DNA of 64,000 bases from Lewinella sp. IMCC34191 (GTDB taxonomy: Bacteria > Bacteroidota > Bacteroidia > Chitinophagales > Saprospiraceae), in contig NZ_QNQZ01000002.1 of the NCBI RefSeq assembly GCF_003390935.1, positions 62,001 to 126,000 on the forward strand, in the 5' to 3' direction. The position numbers and the translations under genes are program-made. Numbering within the stretch: the first letter of the stretch is position 1; every line of letters begins with the position of its first letter. The notes beneath the pieces were generated by a model. That model saw nothing but the letters and a program-made list of their open reading frames with translations, did not search any database and had not been told where the DNA came from. Of the stretch, positions 8,087 to 16,927 are shown piece by piece.

Positions 8087-10477
8087 TTGGAAACCAAATA
8101 TCGATCCACCATGGGCGCAGACCTCCAAAGCAATACTTCCCTTTCCCCCGGCATTCAGGCGATGGTTCCGTTTTTGTACGCCGCTTGGTCGGACCGCCAT
8201 TTGAGCGTCCACGAGATCGAATCGATCCGGGAGGAAGCAGCGGGATTGCCGTTCCTGTCAAGGGAGGATAAAATTCTGCTGCTAAAGTGGAGCGACCCCG
8301 CCCGGCCACCCGCGCGGGAGCGCTACCAGCAGTGGCTGAGCAGCGGCCGGGAAGCCGCCGGCGCCCTGCCCTCCGATCGCCCCGCCAGCCTCGCCGAACT
8401 CGGGAGTTGGCTTGGACTGGCCGCCGAGGAGGATCCGGACGCGCGCCGAACGTTCTGGCAGGAGCAACTCCCCGCCCTTACGCGGATCGAGCAAATGCTG
8501 GGCGGCGTAGAGGAGGATACCTACCGCTCGCTCTTTCCCCTGTACGACGAGCGGGAAAAACTGACGGAGGCGATCGCCGAATCAAGCATCGACCCGCGGG
8601 CGTTGCAGGCCATCCTGGAAGATGGGCACGAGGCCATCATCGAACGCACGAAGAAGATCCTGCTGCGCCCCTCCTTCGATCGCCCCACCCTGCGGATCAA
8701 GGAAGACTACCGCGAGCAGGTTTTACGATGGTGCAAGGAACTGGCGCAGGAGGGCATCGGTGCCCTCTCCTACCCCGAGGAGTACGGGGGACAAGACAGC
8801 ATGTCGGACTACGCGGCGGCCTTCGAGACCATCGCTTACCATGACCTGAGCCTGGTAATCAAATTTGGCGTGCAGTTTGGGCTGTGGGGCGGCGCGGTCT
8901 ACAACCTGGGCACCAAATACCACCACGACAAATACCTCTACGACACCGGCCAGTTGGATCTGCCCGGCTGCTTTGCCATGACGGAGACCGGCCACGGTAG
9001 TAATGTGCGGGGACTGGAAACCACCGCCGTTTACGATCCGGAAACGAAGGAACTGATTGTCCATTCCCCCAGCGTGGCGGCGGGTAAGGAGTACATCGGA
9101 AATGCCATGCACGCGCGGCTGGCGGCCGTCTTCTGCCAATTGATCGTGAACGGTAAGAGCCACGGCGTGCATGCGGTGGTGGTACCGGTGCGCGACGAGC
9201 AAGGGCTGGTGCTGCCCGGCATCCGGGTGGAGGATAACGGCTACAAAATGGGCCTGAACGGGGTGGACAACGGCAGGCTGTGGTTCGACCACGTGCGGGT
9301 ACCGGTGGCCAACTTGCTGAATAAATACGGTGGCATTAATGAGGAAGGGGAATACGAGAGCCCGATCGAAAGTCCCGGTCGGCGCTTCTTCACCATGCTC
9401 GGCACGCTGGTGGGGGGCCGGGTATTCGTGCCGCGGGCGGGACTGAGCGCGGCCAAGTCAGCCCTGGCCATCGCGGTGCGCTACGGGCTGCGCCGCCGGC
9501 AGTTCCCCTCCGAGTCGATGCGCTCGGAAACCATCATCCTGAACTATCCGAACCAGCAGCGCCGCCTGATTCCGCTGGTGGCAAAGGCCTACGCTATCCA
9601 ATTCGGCCTGGACCATTTGCTGGAGCGCTTCGTGAATCGCACCGAGGAGGATATGCGGGAGATCGAGGCCATGGCGGCGGGGATGAAATCCTACGCTACC
9701 TGGTTTACCACCGCCGCCATACAGGAATGCCGGGAGGCGACCGGGGGCAAGGGCTACCTGGCGGAGAACCGCATCGCCGACCTAAAGGCGGACACGGACA
9801 TCTTCACCACCTTCGAGGGGGACAATACGGTGCTGATGCAGCTGCTGGCAAAGAGTCTGCTTACCGAATTCAAAAAGAACTTCTCGGAAGACGGCAACTT
9901 CGCGGTACTGAAATTCATCGGCCGGCGGGTCGGTACCATCGTGACCGAGCAGAACCCGATCGTGGTGCGGCAGACGGACCGCGAGCACCTGGAAAGCCGG
10001 GGCTTTTATCAATCCGCCTTCCATTTCCGCACCCGTCGACTGGTCAGCACCCTGGCCCAGCGGCTGCGCGCCTATATCAAGGATGGCAAGAGTGCCTATG
10101 AGGCCGGACTGCTGTGTCAGACCCACATGATCGCCGCGGCGGAGGCCTACGTCGAGCAGCTGACGCTGGATGCCTCCCTGGACCGGTTGGACGGGCTTTT
10201 AGGGGAAGGGGTAAAGGGGATAGGGGGTGAAGGGGAAAAGGGCGGTCATGCGGAAGTCGCTGACCTTTTGGAGAAGACGTTGCAACTTTACGCGGCCCAT
10301 ACGCTGGAACACCATGCCGCCTGGTACATGGAGAGCGGGTACATCAGCGGGCAGAAGAGCAAGGCCATCCGTAAGTGGGTGGATGTGCTCTGCGCCGAGC
10401 TGCGGCCGGAGGTGGGCGTGCTGGTGGATGGATTTGGTATACCGGATGAGTTGTTGGGAGCGCCGATCGCGCTTTAG
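8087..10477 (+). CDS. Acyl-CoA dehydrogenase / acyl-CoA oxidase family flavoenzyme
   Basis: 796 residues from a TTG at 8087; an ATG at 8111 is an alternative. A GGAGG lies at 8078-8082, close to the TTG. After a ~180-residue N-terminal extension come the acyl-CoA dehydrogenase N-terminal, middle (CFAMTETGHGSNVRGLET) and C-terminal (QECREATGGKGYLAENRI, FEGDNTVLMQLLAKSLL) domains. The MTETGHGSN and CREATGGKGY motifs and the length point to the acyl-CoA oxidase-like branch, which oxidises fatty acyl-CoA to enoyl-CoA with FAD in the cytoplasm. A low-complexity glycine-rich insertion (about residues 706-716) is encoded by five G-runs. Confidence 0.9.
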   Translation: METKYRSTMGADLQSNTSLSPGIQAMVPFLYAAWSDRHLSVHEIESIREEAAGLPFLSREDKILLLKWSDPARPPARERYQQWLSSGREAAGALPSDRPASLAELGSWLGLAAEEDPDARRTFWQEQLPALTRIEQMLGGVEEDTYRSLFPLYDEREKLTEAIAESSIDPRALQAILEDGHEAIIERTKKILLRPSFDRPTLRIKEDYREQVLRWCKELAQEGIGALSYPEEYGGQDSMSDYAAAFETIAYHDLSLVIKFGVQFGLWGGAVYNLGTKYHHDKYLYDTGQLDLPGCFAMTETGHGSNVRGLETTAVYDPETKELIVHSPSVAAGKEYIGNAMHARLAAVFCQLIVNGKSHGVHAVVVPVRDEQGLVLPGIRVEDNGYKMGLNGVDNGRLWFDHVRVPVANLLNKYGGINEEGEYESPIESPGRRFFTMLGTLVGGRVFVPRAGLSAAKSALAIAVRYGLRRRQFPSESMRSETIILNYPNQQRRLIPLVAKAYAIQFGLDHLLERFVNRTEEDMREIEAMAAGMKSYATWFTTAAIQECREATGGKGYLAENRIADLKADTDIFTTFEGDNTVLMQLLAKSLLTEFKKNFSEDGNFAVLKFIGRRVGTIVTEQNPIVVRQTDREHLESRGFYQSAFHFRTRRLVSTLAQRLRAYIKDGKSAYEAGLLCQTHMIAAAEAYVEQLTLDASLDRLDGLLGEGVKGIGGEGEKGGHAEVADLLEKTLQLYAAHTLEHHAAWYMESGYISGQKSKAIRKWVDVLCAELRPEVGVLVDGFGIPDELLGAPIAL
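10202..10235 (+). other. G-quadruplex-type G-run tract inside the acyl-CoA oxidase gene
   Basis: Five runs of four or five G (starting at 10202, 10208, 10216, 10223 and 10232) separated by 2-4 nt loops on the coding strand. This meets the usual pattern for an intramolecular G-quadruplex and encodes a Gly/Lys/Glu-rich linker that looks like an insertion in the enzyme. Confidence 0.6.
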
Positions 10478-10535
10478 GGAGGTGTAGCTGTCGGATGATG
10501 GTCCGATCGGAATTACCTTACGGCTGACTCCAAAA

Positions 10536-11024
10536 ATGCTTAGCTTGATTCAGAAATTGGCCGTAATCCTTTGTTGTGTACTGATTGCGTCCTGCCAATC
10601 ATTCCCCAATCGTATGCCCGGACAAGCTGCCCGCATTCATCCCTTTCGGTTACTTCCAGGTGAGGACTTGCGGGAAGGCATTCAGCGCTATACTGATGCT
10701 CACCAGATAGAGGCGGGATACATCATGACGTGCGTAGGAAGCCTTACCGACTGGCATCTACGGTTTGCTAACCAGCCGGAGGGTACGTCGGGTTCCGGTC
10801 ACTTCGAGATCGTCAGTTTGGTAGGTACGGTGAGTACGCACGGCAGTCACTTACACCTCAGCGTGGCGGATAGTACCGGTGCTATGATCGGGGGACATCT
10901 CCTGGAGGGGAATAGGATATACACTACTGCGGAGATCGTAATCGGGGAATCACCTGATCACCGATTCTTACGGGAAGACGACGGCAGCACCGGGTACCGA
11001 GAACTTTCGATTAAGCCGCGGTGA
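10536..11024 (+). CDS. Lipoprotein with PPC/DUF296-type domain
   Basis: 162 residues. A signal peptide ends in a lipobox (LIASC, Cys at about 20). The rest fits the PPC/DUF296 fold: a GEDLREGIQRYTD segment, YIMTCVGSLTDWHLRFAN, then the metal-ligand-like histidines in HGSHLHLSVAD and GGHL. PPC domains are best known from plant AT-hook proteins and from bacterial cytoplasmic proteins. A lipid-anchored copy outside the cytoplasm is unusual and argues against DNA binding. Lies 58 bp after the acyl-CoA oxidase gene on the same strand. Confidence 0.75.
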   Translation: MLSLIQKLAVILCCVLIASCQSFPNRMPGQAARIHPFRLLPGEDLREGIQRYTDAHQIEAGYIMTCVGSLTDWHLRFANQPEGTSGSGHFEIVSLVGTVSTHGSHLHLSVADSTGAMIGGHLLEGNRIYTTAEIVIGESPDHRFLREDDGSTGYRELSIKPR

Positions 11025-11036
11025 GGGATTGCCGGG

Positions 11037-11705
11037 CTATTTCGTGACCTGGAGCATGGGTACTTTCCGTTCAGTGGACTTAAGCCGTACGCCGGCCGTT
11101 GCGAGTAATTGTTTACGCAATTCAATGACGGCGTCATCGCTGTCGAAACGCACGTTGGTGCAGCAGGCCGTATCGTCAACAAAGAATTTCTCCTGCCGAT
11201 GGGTGTTCAGGAGTTCGGCCAGCGATTCGAGCGACAATTCGGTGGCCCCTACCTCGCTATTGTGTACGCTTTTTATGGTTCCCTCGAGACCAAGATCCTT
11301 CTCGCTTACCTGGCCAAACGCATCCGTGGGCTGGAGTAGATATCCGGCCGTAGCTACCGGTATCTCCCGGGCCTGACCACCTACGAATTCTACCAGCTTC
11401 TGAACGGCAACTTTCTTCGCCTCTTCGGTGGTCAATTCCGGATAAACGTAATAGAAGTCGATGCGGGGGTCGTCGTCCAGATTATACGTGACGGGCATGC
11501 CCGAGAGCTGTTCGAGCACGTAGCTGGCCGGGTAGCCCCGGTACTGCATCAGGTTATCGCCGGAGGCCGTACCCCGACTGTTCCTCGGTAGCGTCGATTC
11601 TTGAATATCGGGGACGCTCTGGCTCTCTTCCACCGGGGCGGGGTAGCTGCTGATTAGCAAGAAGAGAAGTGGAAGGGATAGAAGAACAGTTAGAATGCGG
11701 AGCAT
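11037..11705 (-). CDS. Exported protein with two STN-like repeats
   Basis: 222 residues from the ATG at 11705, chosen because it begins a good signal segment (MLRILTVLLSLPLLFLLISS); the frame is open further upstream to 11792. The mature part appears to hold two similar alpha/beta units, one around YVLEQLSGMPVTYNLDDDPRIDF and one around LAELLNTHRQEKFFVDDT, each followed by a helix-rich VQKLVEF or IELRKQLL stretch. This resembles the short STN-type domains of secretins and TonB-linked proteins, but that assignment is tentative. Convergent with the PPC lipoprotein gene, 12 bp apart. Confidence 0.55.
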   Translation of the reverse strand: MLRILTVLLSLPLLFLLISSYPAPVEESQSVPDIQESTLPRNSRGTASGDNLMQYRGYPASYVLEQLSGMPVTYNLDDDPRIDFYYVYPELTTEEAKKVAVQKLVEFVGGQAREIPVATAGYLLQPTDAFGQVSEKDLGLEGTIKSVHNSEVGATELSLESLAELLNTHRQEKFFVDDTACCTNVRFDSDDAVIELRKQLLATAGVRLKSTERKVPMLQVTK

Positions 11706-11920
11706 GCTGTGCTGGCGGTTAATGGGTTCAAGGGCGTTAGTCTTCCCCAAATTAATGAAAAGCTTCGATTCACCCCGGGGAGTTTGGGGCATTCCAGGTA
11801 AAATCGGACCATCAGCGGGATAATCAGGCCAGACAGAGCGTTTACAATCAAAATAAATGTATATACACGATTACGGAACCTTCGCCCACGCGAGCTGTTG
11901 GAATTACAAACAAGAAGTTT

Positions 11921-13012
11921 ATGCTAGACCACCTACTATCCGAATACCAACTGGGCGATATCACCTTGAAAAATCGCATCGTTATGGCGCCCATGACCCG
12001 CTCGCGCGCCGAGGGCAATGTTCCGAATGACATGATGGCCACCTACTACGGCAACCGCGCCGAGGCCGGTCTGATCATCAGCGAAGGCACCTCACCGAGT
12101 TTCAATGGTTTGGGTTACCCCCGCATCCCCGGCAATTTTTCCGCCGAGCAGATGGAGGGATGGAAGAAAGTCACCCAGGCCGTCCACGACGGTGGCGGAA
12201 AGATTTTTATGCAGTTGATGCACTGCGGCCGCGTAAGTCACCCCGATAATTTACCGGAAGGCGGCCGCGTCCTGGCGCCCAGCGCGGTGGAAATGACCGA
12301 CACAAAGATGTACGTCGACGGAAAAGGCCAACTGGACATTCCACTGGCGCAGGAAATGAGTATCGACGACATCACCTTCGCGGTTAAGGAATATGCTACC
12401 TCCGCTAAACTGGCCATCGATGCCGGATTCGACGGGGTGGAACTCCACGCGGCCAACGGTTACTTGCTGGAGCAGTTCCTGAATCCGCAGACCAACAAGC
12501 GCGACGATCAGTTCGGTGGTTCGGTCGAGGATCGTATCCGCTTCGTCCGCAACGTCACCGAAGCTACCGTGGCCGCCATTGGTGCCGACCGGGTCGGTAT
12601 GCGGGTAAGCCCTTACGGTTACTTCAACGAAGTAGGACCCTTCGACAGCGTAGATGAGACCTACCTCCGTCTGGTCGAAATTCTGAATAAGACCGGTATC
12701 GTCTACCTGCACATGGTAGACCACGAAGCCATGGGCGCGCCGGCCGTCCCCGAAGCCATCAAAACGAAGCTCCGCGAAGCCTTCAAGCGTACCTTTATCC
12801 TCTCCGGAGGCTACGACGCCCACCGGGCTGAAATTGATATTCGCGCCAATAAGGGTGACCTCGTGGCATTCGGTCGTCCCTTCATTGCCAACCCCGACCT
12901 GGTGACACGGTTCCGGGAGAGTGCGGAATTGAATATCCCCGATACGGATACCTTTTACACCCCCGGTGTAGATGGGTACCTGACCTACCCTACGCTGGCC
13001 GAAACCGCCTAG
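11921..13012 (+). CDS. Old Yellow Enzyme family NADH:flavin oxidoreductase (N-ethylmaleimide reductase-like)
   Basis: 363 residues, the normal length for the family. Typical motifs: LKNRIVMAPMTRSRA (17-31), MQLMHCGRVSHP, and the active-site HAAN (His176, Asn179) in GVELHAANGYLLEQFL, followed by FGGSVEDRIRF. It is an FMN-dependent TIM barrel that reduces activated C=C bonds with NAD(P)H in the cytoplasm; the physiological substrate is unknown. It stands alone and is followed by a strong intrinsic terminator. Confidence 0.9.
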   Translation: MLDHLLSEYQLGDITLKNRIVMAPMTRSRAEGNVPNDMMATYYGNRAEAGLIISEGTSPSFNGLGYPRIPGNFSAEQMEGWKKVTQAVHDGGGKIFMQLMHCGRVSHPDNLPEGGRVLAPSAVEMTDTKMYVDGKGQLDIPLAQEMSIDDITFAVKEYATSAKLAIDAGFDGVELHAANGYLLEQFLNPQTNKRDDQFGGSVEDRIRFVRNVTEATVAAIGADRVGMRVSPYGYFNEVGPFDSVDETYLRLVEILNKTGIVYLHMVDHEAMGAPAVPEAIKTKLREAFKRTFILSGGYDAHRAEIDIRANKGDLVAFGRPFIANPDLVTRFRESAELNIPDTDTFYTPGVDGYLTYPTLAETA

Positions 13013-13035
13013 CGGTCGCCATTTAATAAAATTTA

Positions 13036-13072
13036 AACCGCCGAACGCCAGATGTGCGTTCGGCGGTTTTTT
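13036..13072 (+). terminator. Intrinsic terminator, probably bidirectional
   Basis: A GC-rich 11-bp stem (CCGCCGAACGC / GCGTTCGGCGG), extended by two A-T pairs, with a 7-nt loop and followed by six T, begins 24 bp after the Old Yellow Enzyme stop codon. The left flank is A-rich, so it can also terminate transcription of the convergent gene whose stop is at 13075. Confidence 0.85.
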
Positions 13073-13074
13073 CG

Positions 13075-14502
13075 TTACCGGTTGGCCTTGAACTTCTTAA
13101 TTGAGCGCCCCAGGTCGTAAACGGGCACCCGGTCGCCAATCGTGCGGCGAAGGACGCTGGCTCCGATAGCGGACGCATAGCCGTCTCCACAGTGGACCAC
13201 GACCGGACGATCCAGGGGGATCTCCGCAGCCCGATCGCGTATCTCCCAGTATGGGATGTTGATCGCTCCATAGAAGCGGGTATCCTCCTCGGCCGCCTCC
13301 GCTGAGCGTACGTCGACGATGGTATAATTCCCGACGTGGTTTTCTTTAAAATCCTTAGCATCGAGTGCTTTCGGGTGCACGGTGTCGCGGGCCTCGGCCC
13401 ACATTCCCGCTCCGTGGATTTGGTGGTCGTACCCGATTTTGGCCACCGCCTGTGCGATGTCGAAGGTCTTTTCCTTATCGTCGATGATGACATAGAAAAC
13501 CTCTCCGGGCTTCACGACGGAGCCGAGGGCCAGGGCAAAAGGTCCGTCGGATTGGATATTAATGGCCCCGGGCGGGTGGCCGGCGTTAAAATCATCCGAA
13601 TGTCGCGTATCGATCAGCAGCACCTCCTCCCCGTCGAGCAGTAAATGTTGGGGCGAAGCGGGGCTCACCTCACCGGGGAGTTGAATCGCTTCCCTGCGCT
13701 CTTCTTCAGGTAGTAATTCGAAGAACGGCTTCATGGCCAGCGCCCAACTTTGGTAGCCGTCCGGATTCCGCTCCAGGCAACCCTTGACGTAGGCGGGCAC
13801 AAAGGGATAGTCCTTAAGTACCCAGCTTTCGAAAGCACTTTCGTCCTTCTGATTAAAAACGGGGCTTTCGTTCTGCGCTTCGGTCAGGTTAAACTGGGCG
13901 TGGCGGCTGTTGGCCATTTTGCTGAAGTGGGCGTCTTCCCCGAAGCCGGCGTAGATAGTCGCCTTGGGGGCAAAGCCTCGGACCTTTTTATTAAGGGAGG
14001 TGTACATCTCCTGCACGTAGTTCTTCCGTCCGTGGAGTGGATTTTTGTCCGTCGGACGTGGAAGGGGGTACCCCACGCCGTCGTACAGTAAGGCCCCACC
14101 GGTAAAGATCCCGTGCACCGAACGGGAACTGTCGATGGCGAGAATGCAAATGCTGTCGGCGGTAAAGCCGGGCGTGGGCTGCGTCTGCAGGTGGCTGCCA
14201 TCACCGAAGGCAAACATGGTGGCCCGACCGGCCTGAACGAACGCCCCCTCCCCGTGAAACCGGAAGGTAGTGGCGGCGATCAGCGTGGCGCGGGTCTTCT
14301 CCCGCAGCTCGGCCCACCCGCTGGCAAAACTGCCCGGCGTGTGGGTCAGTGCGATGCCGACCAGCCGAAGCTTGTGCTCATTGAGGTACTCAAGATATCG
14401 GTGAACGTTGCGGCTGGGGTCGATGGCAACGGCTTCTCCGTGCTCGCTGACGAGGTAAGAGTACTGGTCGTTAATTTCGTCGTGAAAACGCTGGATGGTC
14501 AT
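13075..14502 (-). CDS. Metallo-beta-lactamase-fold protein with two rhodanese domains; metal site degenerate
   Basis: 475 residues. Layout matches persulfide-dioxygenase/rhodanese fusions: an MBL-fold domain (about 1-250) followed by two rhodanese domains. The expected HxHxDH metal motif is replaced by THTPGSFASG, the later GDTLF-type motif reads GGALLYDGVG, and the third ligand region reads YAGFGED, so metal binding and dioxygenase activity are doubtful. The first rhodanese domain has no active Cys (VIIDDKEK), the second has one (Cys438 in HCGDGYAS). A role in sulfur transfer or binding is plausible; the first domain may be structural. Confidence 0.8.
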   Translation of the reverse strand: MTIQRFHDEINDQYSYLVSEHGEAVAIDPSRNVHRYLEYLNEHKLRLVGIALTHTPGSFASGWAELREKTRATLIAATTFRFHGEGAFVQAGRATMFAFGDGSHLQTQPTPGFTADSICILAIDSSRSVHGIFTGGALLYDGVGYPLPRPTDKNPLHGRKNYVQEMYTSLNKKVRGFAPKATIYAGFGEDAHFSKMANSRHAQFNLTEAQNESPVFNQKDESAFESWVLKDYPFVPAYVKGCLERNPDGYQSWALAMKPFFELLPEEERREAIQLPGEVSPASPQHLLLDGEEVLLIDTRHSDDFNAGHPPGAINIQSDGPFALALGSVVKPGEVFYVIIDDKEKTFDIAQAVAKIGYDHQIHGAGMWAEARDTVHPKALDAKDFKENHVGNYTIVDVRSAEAAEEDTRFYGAINIPYWEIRDRAAEIPLDRPVVVHCGDGYASAIGASVLRRTIGDRVPVYDLGRSIKKFKANR

Positions 14503-14556
14503 GAAGGGGTTCTGTACTGTGTGTACTCCTCTAACCGCTTGCCGGGTCTACGATGT

Positions 14557-14868
14557 TTAGTAGCGTCGCGTGATCATGGGGCTATGCGCGCCGGGGCCGC
14601 CGGGGCGCTTGCGCAGTTCGTCGAGTCGGTCGCGGCACTGTTCGCAGGTAGCGAGGTGTTCGCTGATCTGCCGGTAGGCGGCCCGGTCCTCATCGCGGGT
14701 GACTCCGTTCCAATAATCGAGCAATTCTTCCTCGTCGGGATGCCGTAAACTGCCCATTACCTCACGTCCGATCCGGTAAATGATAGCCGCGGCAACGGCG
14801 GCAATTAAGTAGGTGCCCATAGTGGGGAAAACGATCCACGATCCGGAATTGTTGGTGAGCTCTTTCAT
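14557..14868 (-). CDS. Small membrane protein with anti-sigma-type zinc finger
   Basis: 103 residues. A membrane segment near the N-terminus (about 14-34) is followed by a cytoplasmic-looking region with HLATCEQCRDRL, the HxxxCxxC signature of anti-sigma zinc-finger (ZAS-like) domains. In classical anti-sigma factors the finger precedes the membrane helix; here the order is reversed. No sigma-factor gene is adjacent. The gene starts 68 bp from the divergent histidine kinase. Confidence 0.6.
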   Translation of the reverse strand: MKELTNNSGSWIVFPTMGTYLIAAVAAAIIYRIGREVMGSLRHPDEEELLDYWNGVTRDEDRAAYRQISEHLATCEQCRDRLDELRKRPGGPGAHSPMITRRY

Positions 14869-14935
14869 CGCTCCGCAGGCCGGATTGGTAGAAAAGTCTT
14901 TCCCATCCGCCTACCACCACCTTATTTTACGGCCT

Positions 14936-16021
14936 ATGTCGACCGCCACCCGAGAATCAGCCGGTGCCCAGATCAGTGACTTCGCCGATCGCCTGGGAAG
15001 CACGCTCGTGCGCCGTCCCTTCTATCACGGTATCGGCTGGCTGGCCTTCTTCGGGATTCTCGTGGCCCTGCAGTTGCAGACCGGGGAGATCGGCTTCGGC
15101 CTGGCGGTGGTCAACGAATTCATCACGGTGGTGGTCTTCGCCATCGTGGTGTACACCAACTTGCTGTTCCTGTTTCCGACTTACCTCAAGCCTGGCCGGT
15201 TCTGGATCTACCTGGCGGCGCTCATCGGACTGTCGGTGCTATTCACGCCGCTGGAACTGGTGATCAAATACTTTCTCTTCTCCTACCGGGAGTCCATCCA
15301 GTTCGATTTGCTCAACAATATGGAAGCCTACTTTCTCGGCAATTTCCTCATCGGCGGCATCAGCTCCATCGGCAAGATTATGACCGACTGGATCACTGAG
15401 AACCGTAAGAAGCAGCAGGTCGAGAACGAGACGATGCAGTCGGAACTGCGTTTCCTGAAGTCACAGATTAATCCCCATTTTCTCTTCAATACCCTCAACA
15501 GCCTCTACGCGCTGACGCTGAAGAAGTCGGACAAGGCACCCGATATCGTCATTAAGCTGTCGGAAATGATGCGGTATATGCTCTACGAGTGCAACGAGCC
15601 CAAGGTGCCGCTGCGAAAGGAGATCAACTATCTGCGTAACTACCTCGATCTCGAGCGGCTGCGGCAGCGCGACGGCATTGACATCACGCTGGACGTGAAG
15701 GGCAATGTCGTCGATCAACAAATCGCTCCCCTGCTGCTGATCCCCTTCCTGGAAAATAGCTTCAAGCACGGCATCAATGCCGCCATTAAGGGTGGATTCG
15801 TACACGCCACCCTACACGTCGAACCGCGGGCCATTCGCTTCAACCTGGAGAATACGAAAGGCAACGTCCTGCCCCGCCCCCCCGATGCCGCACGGCCCAG
15901 TGGCGGAATCGGCTTGGTGAACGTCCGCCGCCGCCTGGAACTCTTATATCCTAATTGCCACCAATTGGATATCCGGGAAACCCCTGGTACCTACGCCATC
16001 CACCTAAACCTGCAACTGTAG
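14936..16021 (+). CDS. LytS-type sensor histidine kinase
   Basis: 361 residues from the ATG at 14936; the frame extends upstream but would overlap the divergent gene. About four membrane segments (roughly 30-160) are followed by a His_kinase domain with the phosphoacceptor motif INPHFLFNTLNSL (His181) and an HATPase region (PFLENSFKHG, GGIGLVNVRRRL). This class signals to LytTR response regulators; the partner lies 84 bp downstream. No extracellular sensor domain, so the membrane part itself is the likely sensor. Confidence 0.9.
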   Translation: MSTATRESAGAQISDFADRLGSTLVRRPFYHGIGWLAFFGILVALQLQTGEIGFGLAVVNEFITVVVFAIVVYTNLLFLFPTYLKPGRFWIYLAALIGLSVLFTPLELVIKYFLFSYRESIQFDLLNNMEAYFLGNFLIGGISSIGKIMTDWITENRKKQQVENETMQSELRFLKSQINPHFLFNTLNSLYALTLKKSDKAPDIVIKLSEMMRYMLYECNEPKVPLRKEINYLRNYLDLERLRQRDGIDITLDVKGNVVDQQIAPLLLIPFLENSFKHGINAAIKGGFVHATLHVEPRAIRFNLENTKGNVLPRPPDAARPSGGIGLVNVRRRLELLYPNCHQLDIRETPGTYAIHLNLQL

Positions 16022-16037
16022 AATGGTGGTGGTCCGC

Positions 16038-16050
16038 CGAGCGAAGCTCG
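16038..16050 (+). repeat. Short 3-nt-loop hairpin between kinase and regulator genes
   Basis: CGAGC-GAA-GCTCG: a 5-bp stem with a GAA loop, a class of unusually stable DNA mini-hairpin. It lies in the 84-bp spacer of the two-component pair and resembles in form the larger hairpins at 16852-16999. Confidence 0.5.
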
Positions 16051-16105
16051 TCCGCCCACGATCATTCGGACATACGCCCTATAATCATTATCCAACCACC
16101 CAACT

Positions 16106-16831
16106 ATGATCAACGCCATTATCGTCGACGACGAACCCCTCGCCCAGGATATTCTCGAAACCTATCTGGAAAAGATGCCGGAGATCGATCTCATTGCCAA
16201 GTGTGACAACGCCTTCGAGGCCAATGAAGTCCTCAAGAAAGAAGACGTCGATCTCATGTTCCTCGATATCAATATGCCCCAGCTCACCGGTACGGACTTC
16301 CTCCGCGGGCTCACCGACCCGCCCGTCACCATCTTCACCACGGCCTACCCGAACTACGCCCTGGACGGTTTCGAGCTGAACGCCCTCGATTACCTCGTCA
16401 AGCCCATCAGTACCGACCGCTTCCTTCAGGCCTGCAACCGCGCCATCGAGCAAGCCGAACTCAAGCAAAAAGCTAAAGCCATGCCCGTCCAGGACGGCGG
16501 CCCCGGCTACTTCTTCGTCAAGGCCGACAAAAAACTCGTCCGCGTCAACCTAGAAGACATCGTCTACATCGAGGGCCTCAAGGACTACGTCATCATCCGC
16601 CTCCCCAACGACCGCGTCATTACCCTCCAGACCATGAAAAGCCTGGAAGACAAGCTCCCCACCGCCGACTTCCAGCGCATCCACCGCAGCTACATCGTCA
16701 ACCTCCAGCGCATCGAAGCCCTCCAGGGAAACATGGTCGAAGTAATGGAGAAAGGCAAAGTGACCACCCTCCCGGTGGGTAAGAGCTATCGGGAGATTTT
16801 GGCTGAGCGGATTGACAAGCTGAAGCTTTAG
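16106..16831 (+). CDS. LytTR family response regulator
   Basis: 241 residues. Receiver domain (1-120) with the acidic pair DDE at 8-10 and phosphoacceptor Asp54 in FLDINMP, then a LytTR DNA-binding domain (about 137-240: FFVKADKKLVRVNLEDIVYIEG ... HRSYIVNL). It forms a two-component system with the kinase just upstream. Target genes are unknown; the neighbouring alpha-2-macroglobulin is convergent, so not an obvious target by position. Confidence 0.92.
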   Translation: MINAIIVDDEPLAQDILETYLEKMPEIDLIAKCDNAFEANEVLKKEDVDLMFLDINMPQLTGTDFLRGLTDPPVTIFTTAYPNYALDGFELNALDYLVKPISTDRFLQACNRAIEQAELKQKAKAMPVQDGGPGYFFVKADKKLVRVNLEDIVYIEGLKDYVIIRLPNDRVITLQTMKSLEDKLPTADFQRIHRSYIVNLQRIEALQGNMVEVMEKGKVTTLPVGKSYREILAERIDKLKL

Positions 16832-16842
16832 GAGTACGGTAG

Positions 16843-16882
16843 TACGGTAGTCGTTGACTGCGTCAACGGGGTAGTACGGTAG
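16843..16882 (+). repeat. Composite hairpin cassette, left copy
   Basis: TACGGTAGT, then a hairpin with 7-bp stem (CGTTGAC-TGC-GTCAACG, 16852-16868), then GGGTAGTACGGTAG. It is preceded by a further partial GAGTACGGTAG. Inverted relative to the cassette at 16928-16974, with a different hairpin core. Confidence 0.75.
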
Positions 16883-16927
16883 GTTACAGCCAGCCTGGTG
16901 CTCACCAACCGGAATGCTGGTCACTGC

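Noticed and set aside
10491-10506. A weak hairpin (TCGGA...TCCGA) after the acyl-CoA oxidase gene
   Set aside because: 5-bp stem with no T-run; too weak for a terminator.
11706-11792. Upstream extension of the STN-like gene
   Set aside because: The added 29 residues precede a complete signal peptide and look non-coding.
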